Shown piece by piece: positions 13,401-23,300 of a stretch of 64,000 nt of DNA (position 1 is the first letter of the stretch; the number at the start of each line of letters is the position of its first letter). Position numbers and translations under genes: made by a program. This DNA is from Malurus cyaneus samueli. Taxonomy: Eukaryota > Chordata > Aves > Passeriformes > Maluridae. The DNA lies in the NCBI GenBank assembly GCA_009741485.1, contig CM019237.1:43921724-43985723 (forward strand), in the 5' to 3' direction. The notes under the pieces are model-generated. The model did no database searches. It was not told where the DNA came from and saw only the letters and a list, made by a program, of their open reading frames with translations.

Positions 13401-15250
13401 TTGTCAGCACAGTTCCAGAACTACCGAGCTGCTGAAAACATTGTGTGTGCTGCATACAAAACTCTCTCAGCTTTCTGGGTGCTCTTTCCTTTCAGATGTC
13501 CCACTCACAAATTCATCACACAGATTAAACAGAATGATCTTACACTCACAATAAATTCACGAACATTTAGCCCTGAGGCACATATTTGAAGCTAGCCATG
13601 CCTGGTAGCATCCGCATAGCATTATTCAAGGAATATTAATCACTGTGTGAAGGAATCAGCCTCCATCCATTCAGCAGGATTAAAGGAGTATGCTTCTTAT
13701 CCCACTACTTCCACTGGGATAAAAGACTACACACAACTAATGCTTGGAAATCACACACTTAAACAGACTTTAGATATCAGAAGGGATGAAGTTTTGTTCC
13801 TACAACAGAAAACTGGTTCCCTTCCCTCTTGTCTGATTTAGAAGTGATCCCACACTCTTGCAGCTCTTTGAGCGCAACAGCACTGCTTTTAAAATATCCC
13901 CTAAACAAAAGCTGTATATGCATGCTTTCCTCCTGATACCCCTGAAGCCTTCAGCTTCCCCAGAGTTCCCCAGATTTCTTTTTATGGGTTTTTAATTTTA
14001 ACATTGCTTTTGGAAACAAGGGGGAAAAATCTCCAAGGCCGAAGAATGCAATTTTTCTAGGATGATTATCCTCTCAAGTAGGTGCTGCCAGCAGAAAGAA
14101 GCCTGCACAACTTACTCCACTCCTACCAGATCATGCAGACTCCAAACTCGCAGATGTGCCAAAGCTCCACCAATGCAACATCAAGAAGAAAGAAAAAGAG
14201 AACATCCTCCAAACCATGAAGGCTTCACCAGACATGAACAGAAGTTAATATTTAAAGAAATCAGTCTGTTCATCTACTTCAATTAACACCTATACTTTTA
14301 AAAATTAATTCCATTCTAGTTTTGTACTATGTTCTTCCTTACAGATGGACTCATCCTCTTGGCTTCTCTCCCTTAAATCTCCTATTACTTTCTTCACTTT
14401 ACACACAGACTACTTGCTAATCTCAACGTACAAACCCAGTATCACATCCTGAAGTATGTTTTATAGCACACGTCAGCCACACTCAGCTGTCAACCTACCA
14501 GCGGTCTCTTCACTGCTAATTCTTCCACAGAGAAAGCTATGGGAAAAAAAAAAATAGAATAGTTCGTCTGTTTTGGCAAATACAACCAAGATCTGGAAAT
14601 GTCTTTAGAGATGTTTCCGTTTTACTTAAAGGTTCTATGAAACGTTACACTTCCTGATGGTCAAAAAAGTTAGTTCAGACGAATGCTTTAATTACAACAC
14701 TTTGTCGACTCCAACAGACAAGACACCGGCTACCTGCTGATCGCCCAGCAACGGGAGGCCCGGCAGCGCGGGGCAACAGCCCGAGGTTCCCCCCACGCCA
14801 GCCCCTGACAGCATTCCCGCGTTGCTCGCTCCGGGGGTGTTTGAACGCTCCTCTCTTCCCCCGCGAGAGCTGCCGAGTGCCGGTCACACCCGCCCCATGT
14901 AAACGGAGTCTAAAGCGCGGCGGGAACGCCCCTTCCCGCGCCACGCGGGGAGCGGGAACGTGGAGAGGGACCCGCGGACAGACACGTGTGAACCACGCCC
15001 ACGAGGGGGACCCTCGCCTGCGCCTGGGAGGGGCAAGCATGGGAGCACCCCCCGCAGGCGGGGCCGAGGAACGCGTCAGCCCGCGGGATCTCCTCATCTC
15101 ACGCACAGCCCCCTGGGCCGGCCGCTAACGGCGGCAGCTACCGCCTGTCCCTCACCTCGTCGGGATCCGCGCCGGTGCTGCCGGGAAGGCCGCGGAGCCT
15201 CACGGCCGCCGCGCGCGCCGGGGGCGCTGGGTGAGGGGCGGGCGGGGGAG
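1..15250 (-). CDS. RANGAP1: RANGAP1 gene, Ran GTPase-activating protein 1 (3' end beyond window)
   Basis: RanGAP1 stimulates GTP hydrolysis by Ran in the cytoplasm and at the nuclear pore, which keeps RanGTP low outside the nucleus. Thirteen coding exons were joined by GT-AG sites: 12923-12812, 11650-11523, 10616-10557, 9893-9714, 8876-8742, 7569-7411, 7225-7112, 5653-5554, 4838-4754, 4359-4224, 3733-3620, 3295-3193 and 1494-1406. They keep one frame for 1,515 nt (505 codons). Residues from about 20 to 355 form the RanGAP leucine-rich repeat domain, with motifs such as [11 protein letters not shown] and [14 protein letters not shown]. An acidic linker follows at about 359-379, then the start of the C-terminal SUMO/Ubc9-binding domain. 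The vertebrate protein is about 587 residues, so some 60 C-terminal residues should lie left of position 1. I searched 1-1400 for that exon and did not find it. The identification is secure; the transcription start near 15,250 is an estimate. Confidence 0.96.
1406..1494 (-). CDS. RANGAP1: RANGAP1 coding exon, start of the C-terminal domain
   Basis: On the minus strand the exon follows a TTTTTAG acceptor and ends AAG before GTGAGG. It encodes about residues 476-505, from [13 protein letters not shown] to [10 protein letters not shown]. This matches the start of the C-terminal domain that binds Ubc9 and carries the SUMO1 acceptor Lys in vertebrates. The last codon is that Lys, and the following Ser-Glu would be on the next exon, outside the window. 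Confidence 0.93.
3193..3295 (-). CDS. RANGAP1: RANGAP1 coding exon (linker to C-terminal domain)
   Basis: The exon lies between a CTTTCAG acceptor and an ACAG|GTGACT donor on the minus strand. It encodes [20 protein letters not shown] and then [15 protein letters not shown], about residues 442-475, close to the vertebrate RanGAP1 linker. The A-run at 3305-3320 just upstream of the acceptor is the minus-strand polypyrimidine tract (poly-T). Confidence 0.93.
3620..3733 (-). CDS. RANGAP1: RANGAP1 coding exon (Ser/Pro linker)
   Basis: There are 38 whole codons, with acceptor TTTAG and donor CAG|GTAGGT. The encoded segment begins [19 protein letters not shown] and continues [19 protein letters not shown], about residues 404-441. 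It is the conserved post-acidic segment of vertebrate RanGAP1. Confidence 0.94.
4224..4359 (-). CDS. RANGAP1: RANGAP1 coding exon, acidic tract
   Basis: The exon encodes a run of Asp and Glu at about residues 359-379. [17 protein letters not shown] and TPKKIIDSQ follow. The acidic block closes the LRR domain in RanGAP proteins. The donor is CAG|GTAAGC and the acceptor CCTTAG. The GAN-codon repeats make this a slippage-prone low-complexity stretch. From recall, the run looks shorter than in mammals. Confidence 0.94.
4754..4838 (-). CDS. RANGAP1: RANGAP1 coding exon, last leucine-rich repeat
   Basis: The acceptor is CAACCTAG and the donor TTGAG|GTAGGC. The exon encodes [18 protein letters not shown] and NMASVLGSL, about residues 330-357. 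This is the final LRR before the acidic tract. Confidence 0.94.
5554..5653 (-). CDS. RANGAP1: RANGAP1 coding exon, LRR
   Basis: The exon encodes [20 protein letters not shown] and then [14 protein letters not shown], about residues 297-329. Acceptor ATTTTAG, donor AATG|GTATGT. It shows the LRR pattern LxLSxCxI typical of RanGAP. Confidence 0.94.
7112..7225 (-). CDS. RANGAP1: RANGAP1 coding exon, LRR
   Basis: There are 38 whole codons encoding [20 protein letters not shown], then [18 protein letters not shown], about residues 259-296. Acceptor CCTGCAG, donor AAG|GTACTG. The sequence is almost invariant among vertebrate RanGAP1 proteins as I recall them. Confidence 0.95.
7411..7569 (-). CDS. 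RANGAP1: RANGAP1 coding exon, LRR
   Basis: There are 53 whole codons, about residues 206-258, including [19 protein letters not shown] and [18 protein letters not shown]. Acceptor TTCCCAG, donor GAG|GTGAGT. The repeats line one face of the horseshoe-shaped domain. Confidence 0.95.
8742..8876 (-). CDS. RANGAP1: RANGAP1 coding exon, LRR
   Basis: There are 45 whole codons, about residues 161-205, including [19 protein letters not shown] and [20 protein letters not shown]. Acceptor ATCTTTAG, donor GGG|GTGAGT. The [11 protein letters not shown] segment is a hallmark of the RanGAP LRR domain. Confidence 0.95.
9237..9690 (+). mobile_element. CR1 LINE fragment in a RANGAP1 intron
   Basis: The plus strand follows the 3' part of avian CR1. 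It includes ACATGGATATACTGG, then GTCCAGCAAAGGG, then CACTGTGAGGGTTGTTAAAC with ACACTGGGATAGACTATTC, then AAACCTGACTAGACA and a CCTTCCAG end. The copy is diverged, so it is old. Its 3' end nearly touches the donor of the exon at 9714-9893. Confidence 0.85.
9714..9893 (-). CDS. RANGAP1: RANGAP1 coding exon, catalytic LRR region
   Basis: There are 60 whole codons, about residues 101-160, including [19 protein letters not shown] and [14 protein letters not shown]. The LNNxG segment corresponds to the loop that holds the Asn important for GAP activity in the yeast enzyme Rna1p; that alignment is by recall. The donor at 9713 lies only about 20 bases from the end of a CR1 copy (9237-9690). Confidence 0.95.
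10557..10616 (-). CDS. RANGAP1: RANGAP1 coding exon (20 codons)
   Basis: This short exon encodes [20 protein letters not shown], about residues 81-100. That matches the RanGAP segment containing the conserved Arg-rich loop before the LSDN repeat. Acceptor TTTTAG, donor TTG|GTAAGT. Confidence 0.95.
11523..11650 (-). CDS. RANGAP1: RANGAP1 coding exon, first LRRs
   Basis: The exon encodes [20 protein letters not shown], then [19 protein letters not shown] and ELK, about residues 38-80. Acceptor TTTTTGCAG, donor AAG|GTAAGA. The LRLEGNTVG repeat places it at the start of the LRR domain. Confidence 0.95.
12812..12950 (-). CDS. RANGAP1: RANGAP1 exon 2 with start codon
   Basis: The ATG is at 12923-12921 on the minus strand in a strong Kozak context (A at -3, G at +4). 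It begins [20 protein letters not shown] and runs to [14 protein letters not shown]. The 27 bases from 12950 to 12924 are 5' UTR after a TTGACAG acceptor. The donor is GATG|GTAAGA. The start agrees with the vertebrate N terminus MASEDIAKL. Confidence 0.95.
12951..15155 (-). other. RANGAP1: RANGAP1 intron 1
   Basis: This is non-coding DNA between the putative exon 1 and exon 2. It is AT-rich up to about 14,690 and then enters the CpG island. I see no repeat, RNA gene or conserved frame in it. An additional 5' UTR exon cannot be excluded. Confidence 0.6.
15156..15250 (-). other. RANGAP1: Putative RANGAP1 5' non-coding exon 1
   Basis: Within the CpG island, the minus strand reads CCCGACGAG|GTGAGGG, a good splice donor with the last exonic base at 15156. 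No other strong minus-strand donor was noticed nearby. The exon would splice over 12951-15155 to exon 2. Its 5' limit is a guess from the promoter elements upstream. Confidence 0.55.
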
Positions 15251-15256
15251 CGAGGA

Positions 15257-15312
15257 TTTGAACGCCGGCAGTTCTGCTCCTCGTCCGGATTGGCTGCTGC
15301 GCCGTGACGTCA
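15257..15312 (-). promoter_or_regulatory. CRE, inverted CCAAT box and CHR-like element
   Basis: A full CRE palindrome TGACGTCA lies at 15305-15312. ATTGG at 15289-15293 is a CCAAT box on the RANGAP1 strand. TTTGAA at 15257-15262 matches the cell-cycle homology region (CHR). The CCAAT-CHR spacing is about 30 bp. In known cell-cycle promoters NF-Y and the DREAM/MuvB complexes use this pairing. Site use here is inferred. Confidence 0.5.
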
Positions 15313-15400
15313 GGGGCGCGCCCCACCGCCGCACCGCAGCCCGGCTGGTCTCGCCGCGCCGCGCGGGCGGGGTTGCGGGGGCGCGCGGGCGCGGCCGCGG

Positions 15401-15420
15401 GGCACGCCGGGAGCTGTAGT
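15401..15420 (-). promoter_or_regulatory. ZNF143/Staf-like site
   Basis: Read on the minus strand this is ACTACAGCTCCCGGCGTGCC, matching the ACTACAnnTCCC core and TGC end of the ZNF143 (Staf/SBS) motif common in housekeeping CpG-island promoters. It sits about 90 bp upstream of the CRE relative to RANGAP1. Confidence 0.6.
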
Positions 15421-15654
15421 CTTGTTCCTGCCCTCGGCTCCGGGTGCGGCGGACGCGCCAGAGGCCTGGACGGGCTGCGCGGGGATGTGCCCAGGCCCAG
15501 TTCACAGCGTTCGCGGAAGGGGCGCCGGGGCAGCTTCCGCATGCCCGCGGGTGGGACACGGGCACCTTTTGAAGTGAAGCTTCGCCTAGATAGTGACCCT
15601 GTGGGTCTCTTGTTTCCACTTGTTACCGTCAGACCGTTCTGCTAAGAAAGGCAT

Positions 15655-15990
15655 TTCACATAATCAGTTGGGAAAAGACCTCTGCGATCATCGAGTCCAA
15701 ACTAATAACCAAACACCACCTTGTAAACCAGATCATGGCACCAAGTGCCTCATCCAGTCTTTCCTTAAGCACTTCCAGGTACAGTGACTCCATCACCTTC
15801 CTGGCAGCCTATCCCAATGCCCAATCATCCTTTGTGTGAAGAAATTCTTCCTAATGTCCAACCTAAACCTCCCCTGGTACAGCATAAGACTATGTCCTCT
15901 CATTTTGTCACTTTCATCCTGGAGTACAAAGTCATTCCTGCTTAAGGATGCAAAAAAGCTTCGGTTTGTGTGACACATTGTGCATGACAT
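15655..15990 (-). mobile_element. CR1 LINE fragment downstream of the CpG island
   Basis: The sequence is the reverse complement of the CR1 3' end: GGGAAAAGACCTCTGCGATC, then ATCGAGTCCAAACTAATAAC, then AAATTCTTCCTAATGTCCAA and CCTAAACCTCCCCTGG. The right limit is approximate because similarity fades after about 15,945. Confidence 0.88.
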
Positions 15991-18980
15991 TTTCTTCCTG
16001 GGCACAGAAACGTAAGTACAACAGATGAGGCAAGGGGCACCTCAGTTCCTTCTCTGCAGTCTGAAACCTACGAGCACCGATGTAGGTACCATTTCAGGTA
16101 GAAGATACCTGTGAGATCACTACTGAGGCGGGCCATAGGCAGGATTTATTCTGACATTTGTTCCCAAAATAGAGAGGTATTTTCCAGTCTCTCACAAATT
16201 TCCCATCTGAGGTTTTAATAAGCAACAGCAAACACTTATATGGACCCAAGAAAAGAAGGTCAGTAGTTGATGGTGCTGAATGACCAGTCTCATAAATAGC
16301 AAGAGGAGTTTCTTTTGGAAGTGAAGAAAATTAAGAGCCACGTAGGCACTAGACTATGGTTGTATGTGGGAAGCATAAAGCTATCAGAATACATAGAGCT
16401 GATGAGGGAATAAATTTGTGTGATCTCAAGAAGGAGCTTGAACCTGGAAAATATAAGCAAGAAATTTGGCACTGGATATTAGTTCCTCACAATTTTTAAT
16501 AATAAGTAGGATCTTATCAGGTACATCAGATTCTCTTCCCTGTCATTCTCCCAAATATTGGGTAATTACCTGTGCCAGAGGGGCAAGAATAAAGTAATTT
16601 ACTGTAGGTGCAGCTATATTGGAATGCAGGCTACCATGCTACTGTACCATAGATCCATACATTCATTCTTCCTAAAAAATAGCTTTACAAATCCAAGTGA
16701 TTTTGCGACACTGTATCTAACAGGGATTTACTGTGTTTTGGCTCTTGCTGACTGCTTATGAGACTGAGACCTCAATAATCACTCTTTCAAACTGAAAATC
16801 TTCATGTTAACCACTACAGAAGGATCTTATGTCATGAGAGGGGTTGGACATACGGGATCATGATCTTGACACCTCTCAGTCTTACAGGCAAAGGAAATTG
16901 GGCTGGAGGAAAGCACAACATGACTTTCAACTGAGAAATACAATCTTGAAAATTAATGTTCTTAAATTAAAAACTAATGCTTACTCCAGCACAATCTTGA
17001 TTGTGTGTACATTTTGGTCTTGTTCCTCTTTTTCTTCATCTCCTTATAACCTTTCTTCTCCTCATCCAGAGGTGATGTCCTCTTTTTCACAAGTTCTATA
17101 GAATTGGAAGAGTCCTGGGCTCTGTGACTCATTTGGTGATGGCTCTATGAGGCTGCCCTCCCGCTGTGATCTGGCTTATCTGTCCTCCCCGAGTTTAATT
17201 TTTCCCTCCAGACCTGCTCCACCTTTCTTCTGCCCAAAACCACCCCACCCACAAATTTGCCATTTAATGTACATTTTGCCTAGCAGCTTCTACACCAGAG
17301 GCCCAGGCTGGTTAGGTTCTACTCATTGTCATGGTGTAACTGCCTAAAAAATAAGAAATAACAAATCTTCTGAGGAGTTAATAAAAAGAAATATTGTCTT
17401 ATCCATGGATAGTAGCAATCTTTGGATCAAAATCATTATCTAAAAATGTGCATTGTGGTAAAATATTGTGAGGATATTAGGCAGCGTTCTCCAGTGTCAT
17501 GTAGTACACAGCCTATATTTCATAAATTACCAGTTTATTGTGTTGACAATGCTGCCAGAAGCCAATCCTACTCAGTGTAATAAAGTCTTTTCTCTTCTGA
17601 TCAACATGTTTTACATATTAAGCAAATTTAGTACACTTCATATGTTACCTTCTATCTGTCTCTGAATCTTGTCGGAGTTCCATAGTTGCAAAGCACAAGG
17701 TGACATTCTTGTGGGTCACTGTAAATAGAGAAGTGAGACAGGAGTAAACATGTCACTGATTACATTGGAAAAAAAACTTGGTAATTTAAACCAGTGTCAG
17801 TCTGGAAATGATTAACCTGATGGTAGAAGGAATCCTTTAGGGAGAGGGAAACTATTTTATCAGGGAGGTTGTACTGAGAGATGAGAATAAAACTCATTCC
17901 AGAGGGTTATTTGAAGTTAGTGATAGTGGAGCCGGGCCCCCACCTAAGGTGCTCAGTGTCTCTGCATCTTCACAGCCACTGCCCACAGTAGAACATGTGC
18001 CACTCTGCCTCTGTTTTCCCCCAGCAGCTCTGTTCCTGGGGCTCTGCCAGCACGGACTGCTACGGAGATTCAGTCCACTTTCTGGAAATATTGAGGGATT
18101 TGGGAGGAAAACAAGCCAAAAATCCAATTCCAGAAAGTGTCTCGTAACTCAAGGATCTAGTGTGTATAGATAGGTATATTTTTATTGTGCTGGTCAAATA
18201 AACGAGTATAGCATCTACATACATATGGTGGCTATATATATAATGTATAATTGTACAATTCTTCAATATATAGCTAAATGGTTATATCTAAGGGTTGGTT
18301 AATGAGCGATAATCTATTTCTTCGGATGCATATAATGTCATCAATATATAATGGATTATTTGATATTTATATATTATGTTAATATATATTTATATCTATT
18401 TATTTGGTGGGTAATATTTTTAGTAGTGAGTATATAGATGGATGGGGTTTGGATGTGTTAGATTGTTGAATAATATCTCTTGCAAGCAGTTTTAGGAAAA
18501 TATAACCTATATTGGGATGTTTTTTTTGTTCTCTTGTTTTAGGTATGTCATGTTTTTTTCTTTCCACTCCAGATTATGTTTTCAGAAGATCTTATTTACA
18601 GGGAACCCCCTCGGCACTGCAGGGTGGAGTAAATAAGGTCTGGCTGGAGCAGATAACTGCTCTGCCATCAGTGATGGCTCTAGACCCATCCAGCGAACAT
18701 AAACGGGTGGGCAAAAGGGTCACTGCTTCACGTATATGATAATCCCAGGGGGGTTCTCATAATTCAGTTCCTCACTGCGTTCATATGCATGCAATCCCTC
18801 TGCAGAGGCGGTTTTGCTTTCTCTTGGGGTATATTTTTTTATATCAGCAAAGATAACCAGGAAGCAAAAAATGTGGCATTAAAATTAGAACGGAGAGTCG
18901 ACTGCTGAAGCCCTTTTGTTTTGTTTTTTTTAATTTTTTTAAAAGCCTAATTCACCTTAAAGAATTTCAAAACCAGCCAC
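15991..18980. other. Intergenic DNA between RANGAP1 and ZC3H7B
   Basis: No coding potential, RNA gene or recognisable transposon was found. The segment 18,170-18,480 is strongly AT-rich, with many TATAT and ATATTTAT runs. The small open frames here have no recognisable domain. Confidence 0.55.
18170..18480. repeat. AT-rich low-complexity region
   Basis: The stretch is dominated by short TATA, ATAT and TTTAT words, for example around 18230-18245 and 18355-18400. It has no single repeat unit, so it is low-complexity DNA rather than a clean microsatellite. Confidence 0.6.
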
Positions 18981-18999
18981 AAGGGAAAGATCAGTGAAT

Positions 19000-19304
19000 T
19001 TTTGTAATGGAAAGCGGTAGCCTCTAGGGCCCAGAGGATATGCAGGGAGGCATTTTCTCTTGCTGGTGCAGCTGAGAGCGAGCGAGAGAGAGCGAGACCT
19101 GGAAATGAAAGTAAAGAGATCAGGAGGCGCATGGAGGGAGCTGCGGCGGCAGCCGATCCAGAAGCAGAATGCTGCCTTTTATAATTAAATAGCACTTACT
19201 ATTATTATTACTTAGTAATAATACATTAATAATATCTCTAGTAATACAATACCATTTATCAAGGAAAGTTTATACATAGTGTGAGGGGGTAAACCCGAAG
19301 AGAG
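19000..19304 (+). other. ZC3H7B: Possible 5' non-coding exon of ZC3H7B
   Basis: The plus strand has a textbook donor, CGAAGAGAG|GTGAGTTC, with the last exonic base at 19304. Upstream is a purine-rich GAGCGAGCGAGAGAGAGCGA segment and a GGAGCTGCGGCGGCAGCCGA segment. It could be the first exon that joins the coding exon at 25370, but nothing in the sequence proves transcription. An exon within the GC-rich block at 20,080-20,350 is the alternative. Confidence 0.3.
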
Positions 19305-20079
19305 GTGAGTTCTTTATTATTACTTTGGGGGGATTATTTCTGTCTTAAATCAATTCTGTGTGTGCGTGTGTTTGTGTATGTAGAAAGGGGTGGACTTGAG
19401 AAAAATGTTGGATGTTGCCTCAGTGGAAAGTAAAGGTTTCAGATAATAACTACATAAATAAAAGGTTGTGTAATTGGAAATTAAAAAAAAAAAAGTGGTG
19501 AAAAAGAATACGGGCAAGATTTTGAAGCTAAACCTCTTCCGCCAAAAATGGGGTTTTGCAAAAAAAAAAAAAAATGTCAAAGATCCTAATCCCACCCCCT
19601 GGAAAAAAATGTGGTAGTAGTCTAAAATTGGATAGCTAGGGGAAAAGTCCCTGGGTTTATATGTAAAACTTAGTAATAATCGCGTTTGTGCCAGTTCGTG
19701 TTTTGTTAGGTTTGAGATGTGTTTTCTGGTCTGTATTGAGGCTGCAGTTTCCCCCTCGTTTGGTACAAACCCCACGAAAACGGCTGAGCAGCCCTTTGGA
19801 ATTGCTTTTTAAATGCATCTTCATTAGGGTCTTCTAAAGTTTATCAAATAAGAAAACTATGTTTCGGTTTTGTTTGGGTTTTGTTTGTTTGTTTTGGTTT
19901 TAATTCTTCAATGTTTTAGACAGTTTCCGGGTGCAGGCGACGTTATGTGTTGGGGGTTTTTTCGTTTCTTTCCTCTTAATGCCCGCTCCCAGACTCTTGG
20001 AGATGTGATTTTTATTTAAGCGAATGGGGGCTGGGGAAGGAAGAAGAGTATGTTTTGGTTTGTTTTCCTTTTCCCGGGG

Positions 20080-20350
20080 AAACCTGGATGTCTTCTGCCG
20101 CGGGAGACCCCTCCCAACAGGGCCGCGGGAGGCGCCGCCGGCCCCTCTCCGCTCCACTGGCCGAGGTGGTGCCTCTCTCAGCGGCGGCCTCTACGCAAGG
20201 CCGGGGATCGGCGGCCTAGTGCTGCCAGTCGGGGGAGGAGGCGAGCGAGGGCTTCTGCGCCCACCGTGTGGGAACCAGCCCCGGGATTTAGTTTTTCAGA
20301 TGAGGCAGGGGAATGCGAGCTGCCCCCCTGGGTGGGCAGGAAACCAAGAG
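20080..20350. promoter_or_regulatory. GC-rich, CpG-containing block upstream of ZC3H7B
   Basis: This is a local rise in G+C and CpG (for example GGGCCGCGGGAGGCGCCGCC) in AT-rich surroundings, placed 5 kb before the first ZC3H7B coding exon. It probably marks the ZC3H7B promoter region. I saw no strong plus-strand donor within it, which would fit an island lying just inside intron 1. Confidence 0.5.
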
Positions 20351-23300
20351 CGAGTGGCGGAGAGATGGGCAGTGTCACCCCACTGCCCTCTCCTCACTCC
20401 TTGGCTGCACTGCAGTGGGGGCAGAAGGGTGGCCTGTCACACATGAAGGTGTTATGTGTGGAACAAGGCTTAAGGGAGTGGAAAATGGGCTCATGTGGGC
20501 TGAGGTGGTCGACTGAGGCTTTTAGCCCCCACCTACACCCCACTGGTGGGGAAACTTAGAGTCACTGCTTTTATTTTTGCTGAGGAATGAGCTGGTTGTT
20601 GCTACCTCGCTCTGCATTCACTGGGTGCAGGGAGCATTGCTGGGTGCAGCTGGTGGCACCCCAATGACCCCCGTGGTGCTGCAGAGCAGCAGTGTCTTTG
20701 GTGGGGTGCTGGGATGGTGGTGGCCAGAGCAGGGAGATATGGAGGAGTCAGGCATGGTGGGCACAACATGGTGGTAGGGAATCCAAGAGCTATTGGCTGT
20801 GAGAAGCACTCAAGCCCAGGGAGTGGGGCATGGCAGAAAGCAGCTGCAGGACTGAGCAGGAGCCAAAGTTTGTAGTGGGCTGTGCAGCTTGTTCTTTGTT
20901 TGATGAGGGCCCAGTTATCTATTCTGCTGCACCACTGAGGTGGCCAAACTGCAGCCAGTGAAAGACTGTGGTGCAGACCAGTGTAGCCTTTTTTCTGGGA
21001 AGCTCCAGTCTCAGCTCTACAACCTGTCACTTGCATTTCAGTGTACTTATTTCTGGCTGAAATGTTACCATCAATGCCTGGAAGTTGGTCAAGTGTCAAC
21101 TCCATGCCATCTCAGAAATACAGCATGAAAAGCGTTGCCCAATTTCAGCTCTGGCAGGGTTATGAATAACATCCGTGTCCTTGATCAGATAAATTCAAGT
21201 CTTTACATTTATCTTGTGTTTCTACCATCTACCCATCTAGAGCATATCCACCCAGTTTGTGATTCAGTCACCCAGTTCACTGGCTCATGCTTCCTTCTGA
21301 AGGCAAGGAAACCATTCTTCCTGTCAGTAGCATTTTATTCCTTTCTGGCAAATGGTTTGTAACTTATTGAGGAACTGTGAATAGAGTTCTCTCTAGATGC
21401 TGGACCAGAGAGGATAAGTGTCTCTGTACTGAAAGGATAAGAGCTTTGCAGTGGGGATATAAATACTCAGGATTTGAATTTTGCTGGTGATTTGAGTGGA
21501 CAGGTCTGGACAAAGAGATTTGGTGGGGAGAGAGAAAAGGGATGCTTAGACACAATGCTGCATAAAATGCTTTTGACTGCATTTCTAAAAATATTTAAAA
21601 TACCAAGACATTTCTAAAAATATTTAAAATACCAAGAAAACAAAAGCTAAACAAGCTTTGTACTTAAAATTAATTATGTAGTAGCTGTGGTATAGTGTGC
21701 AGCAGAACTGAAGTGTTGCTCATGTGGGTGGCTCACTGTGTTTTGGGTTTGCTTGGTGTAATGAGTGCATGGCTTGGTCTGAGCGTTAAATGAAACACAG
21801 TGAAGAGGCTCAAAGTCTGTGGGGACACAGAAGTGACTGAGTTTGCTGTTGAGGTGACGGGGGAGGAGGTGTGAGGAGCAACAAGAGGAGTCTGAATGGC
21901 AGCCTCCTGCAGTGGTTGGGGCAGGCAGGACAGGAAAGGAGATTGCTGGTGTGGAGTCACATCGAAGGAGAAAGAAAGGTGACTGTTTCTGTGAGGTGTT
22001 CAAGAAGTTGTTGGGGCAGCAGCACATGGTGTACACTTTGAAGGTGTTACCATGAAGAGCTGAGTCTTACGTGCAAAGTCATGACATAAGCCTTGAGGTG
22101 TGACAGAATTTTAGCAGAGAAAGCTGATCACCCAATTGCACGGAGGGCGGAATATGAGACAGTACCAGGGAGCAAGAAGGGACATCAGGCCTGTGGTTTA
22201 TGTCTAAAGGCAATGGAGGGTTTTGGGTTGAATATGAAGGTAGAACTGCAGAGCATAAATAACATGCAGGGCACAGAAGGTTGCTTTTTACGAGGGTTTT
22301 ATAGCAAGGATCAAACTGTAGCTGTGTATTGTGAGACTTACAGAGATGCAATAGATTGGTCAGCTATCCATGTGAAGCAAGGGTGGAGATACTCATGTTG
22401 GATGTAGTGATAATGATGGTGAGGAGAGAAAAAACAGAAGGGGGACTTCGAGGTGCTAGAAGTGTTGGGAGACTAGAAAAGTGACATTCTGTAGCAATTC
22501 CCAGTAGACCTTTAGCTGCACTCCAGGTTTGGGTCAGTAACTTTGGAATGCCCTTCTCTCTGGGCAAGCAACAGTAATCAGTTCTTGCTGTAACATAGGC
22601 CCACATCCTGCTGTGTAGGATGTTTTAGCAGTGGGATCAGGGTAGCTGTGAGAACAGGCACTCATCTCTTCTTCACTCCTTTCAGGGTGTTTCAAAGGCT
22701 GAGATCAGAAACAAAACTAGACCGTGTGTATCAGAAGCTTTCAAGGTGGTGATCTGTTTTGCAAATACACACTATTGTAAACGTATACCACAGCATCTTT
22801 GGAATGCAGCCATTGACTTTATGGTGACCAGCCAGTGTTCAACTGCTCTCCCCACAATCATCAATAATCTCCCTTTTCTTCAGGTCTGTGAGCTGCTACT
22901 TCACTTCCCTGACTTTTGTTCTCTCCAGCTGACTTATGTCAGGGAGCAGCAAGAGCCAGGGCTGCACCTACAGGGAGGACAAGCAAGTAGCTGGAAGTGA
23001 TGGGAGCCACCAGCAAGGCCCTCAGTCACAGGGTACAGTCCCACCAAACCTGAACTGTGTAGGCAGAACGAGATGCCAGCAGCAGTGGTCCATCAGTAAT
23101 CCAAAGGAGATGAGGTGGTGAATCTGGTCCAGGTGCATGTAGCGAGTCCAGTAGTAGGAGATGGTGCCAGAGACAGGACTAGAGACAAACTGCCTTCAGT
23201 GGAGGTCCAATGTTTGTCCCAGAGATAGAACTGAGGAGAGGTTCACCTACAGCATGGCTCAGACAAGACAGGACCTGGACCTCAGCTGAAATGGAGCTCC

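Larger units (their letters stand above)
14740..15560. promoter_or_regulatory. CpG island at the RANGAP1 5' end
   Basis: This stretch is very rich in G+C and in CpG, in contrast with the AT-rich DNA on both sides. It covers the putative first exon and core promoter of RANGAP1. Such islands often start transcription in both directions, but I see no gene on the plus strand here. Long open frames in it are a by-product of GC content. Confidence 0.85.

Noticed and set aside
14675..15645. Long overlapping open frames on both strands (up to 143 codons).
   Set aside because: They lie in a CpG island where stop codons are rare. Their products are Arg/Ala/Pro-rich with no domain, and they overlap promoter elements and the RANGAP1 5' exon.
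20024..20559. Open frames of 140 and 169 codons near the GC-rich block.
   Set aside because: They overlap each other in different frames, are low in complexity, have no recognisable family and are explained by base composition.
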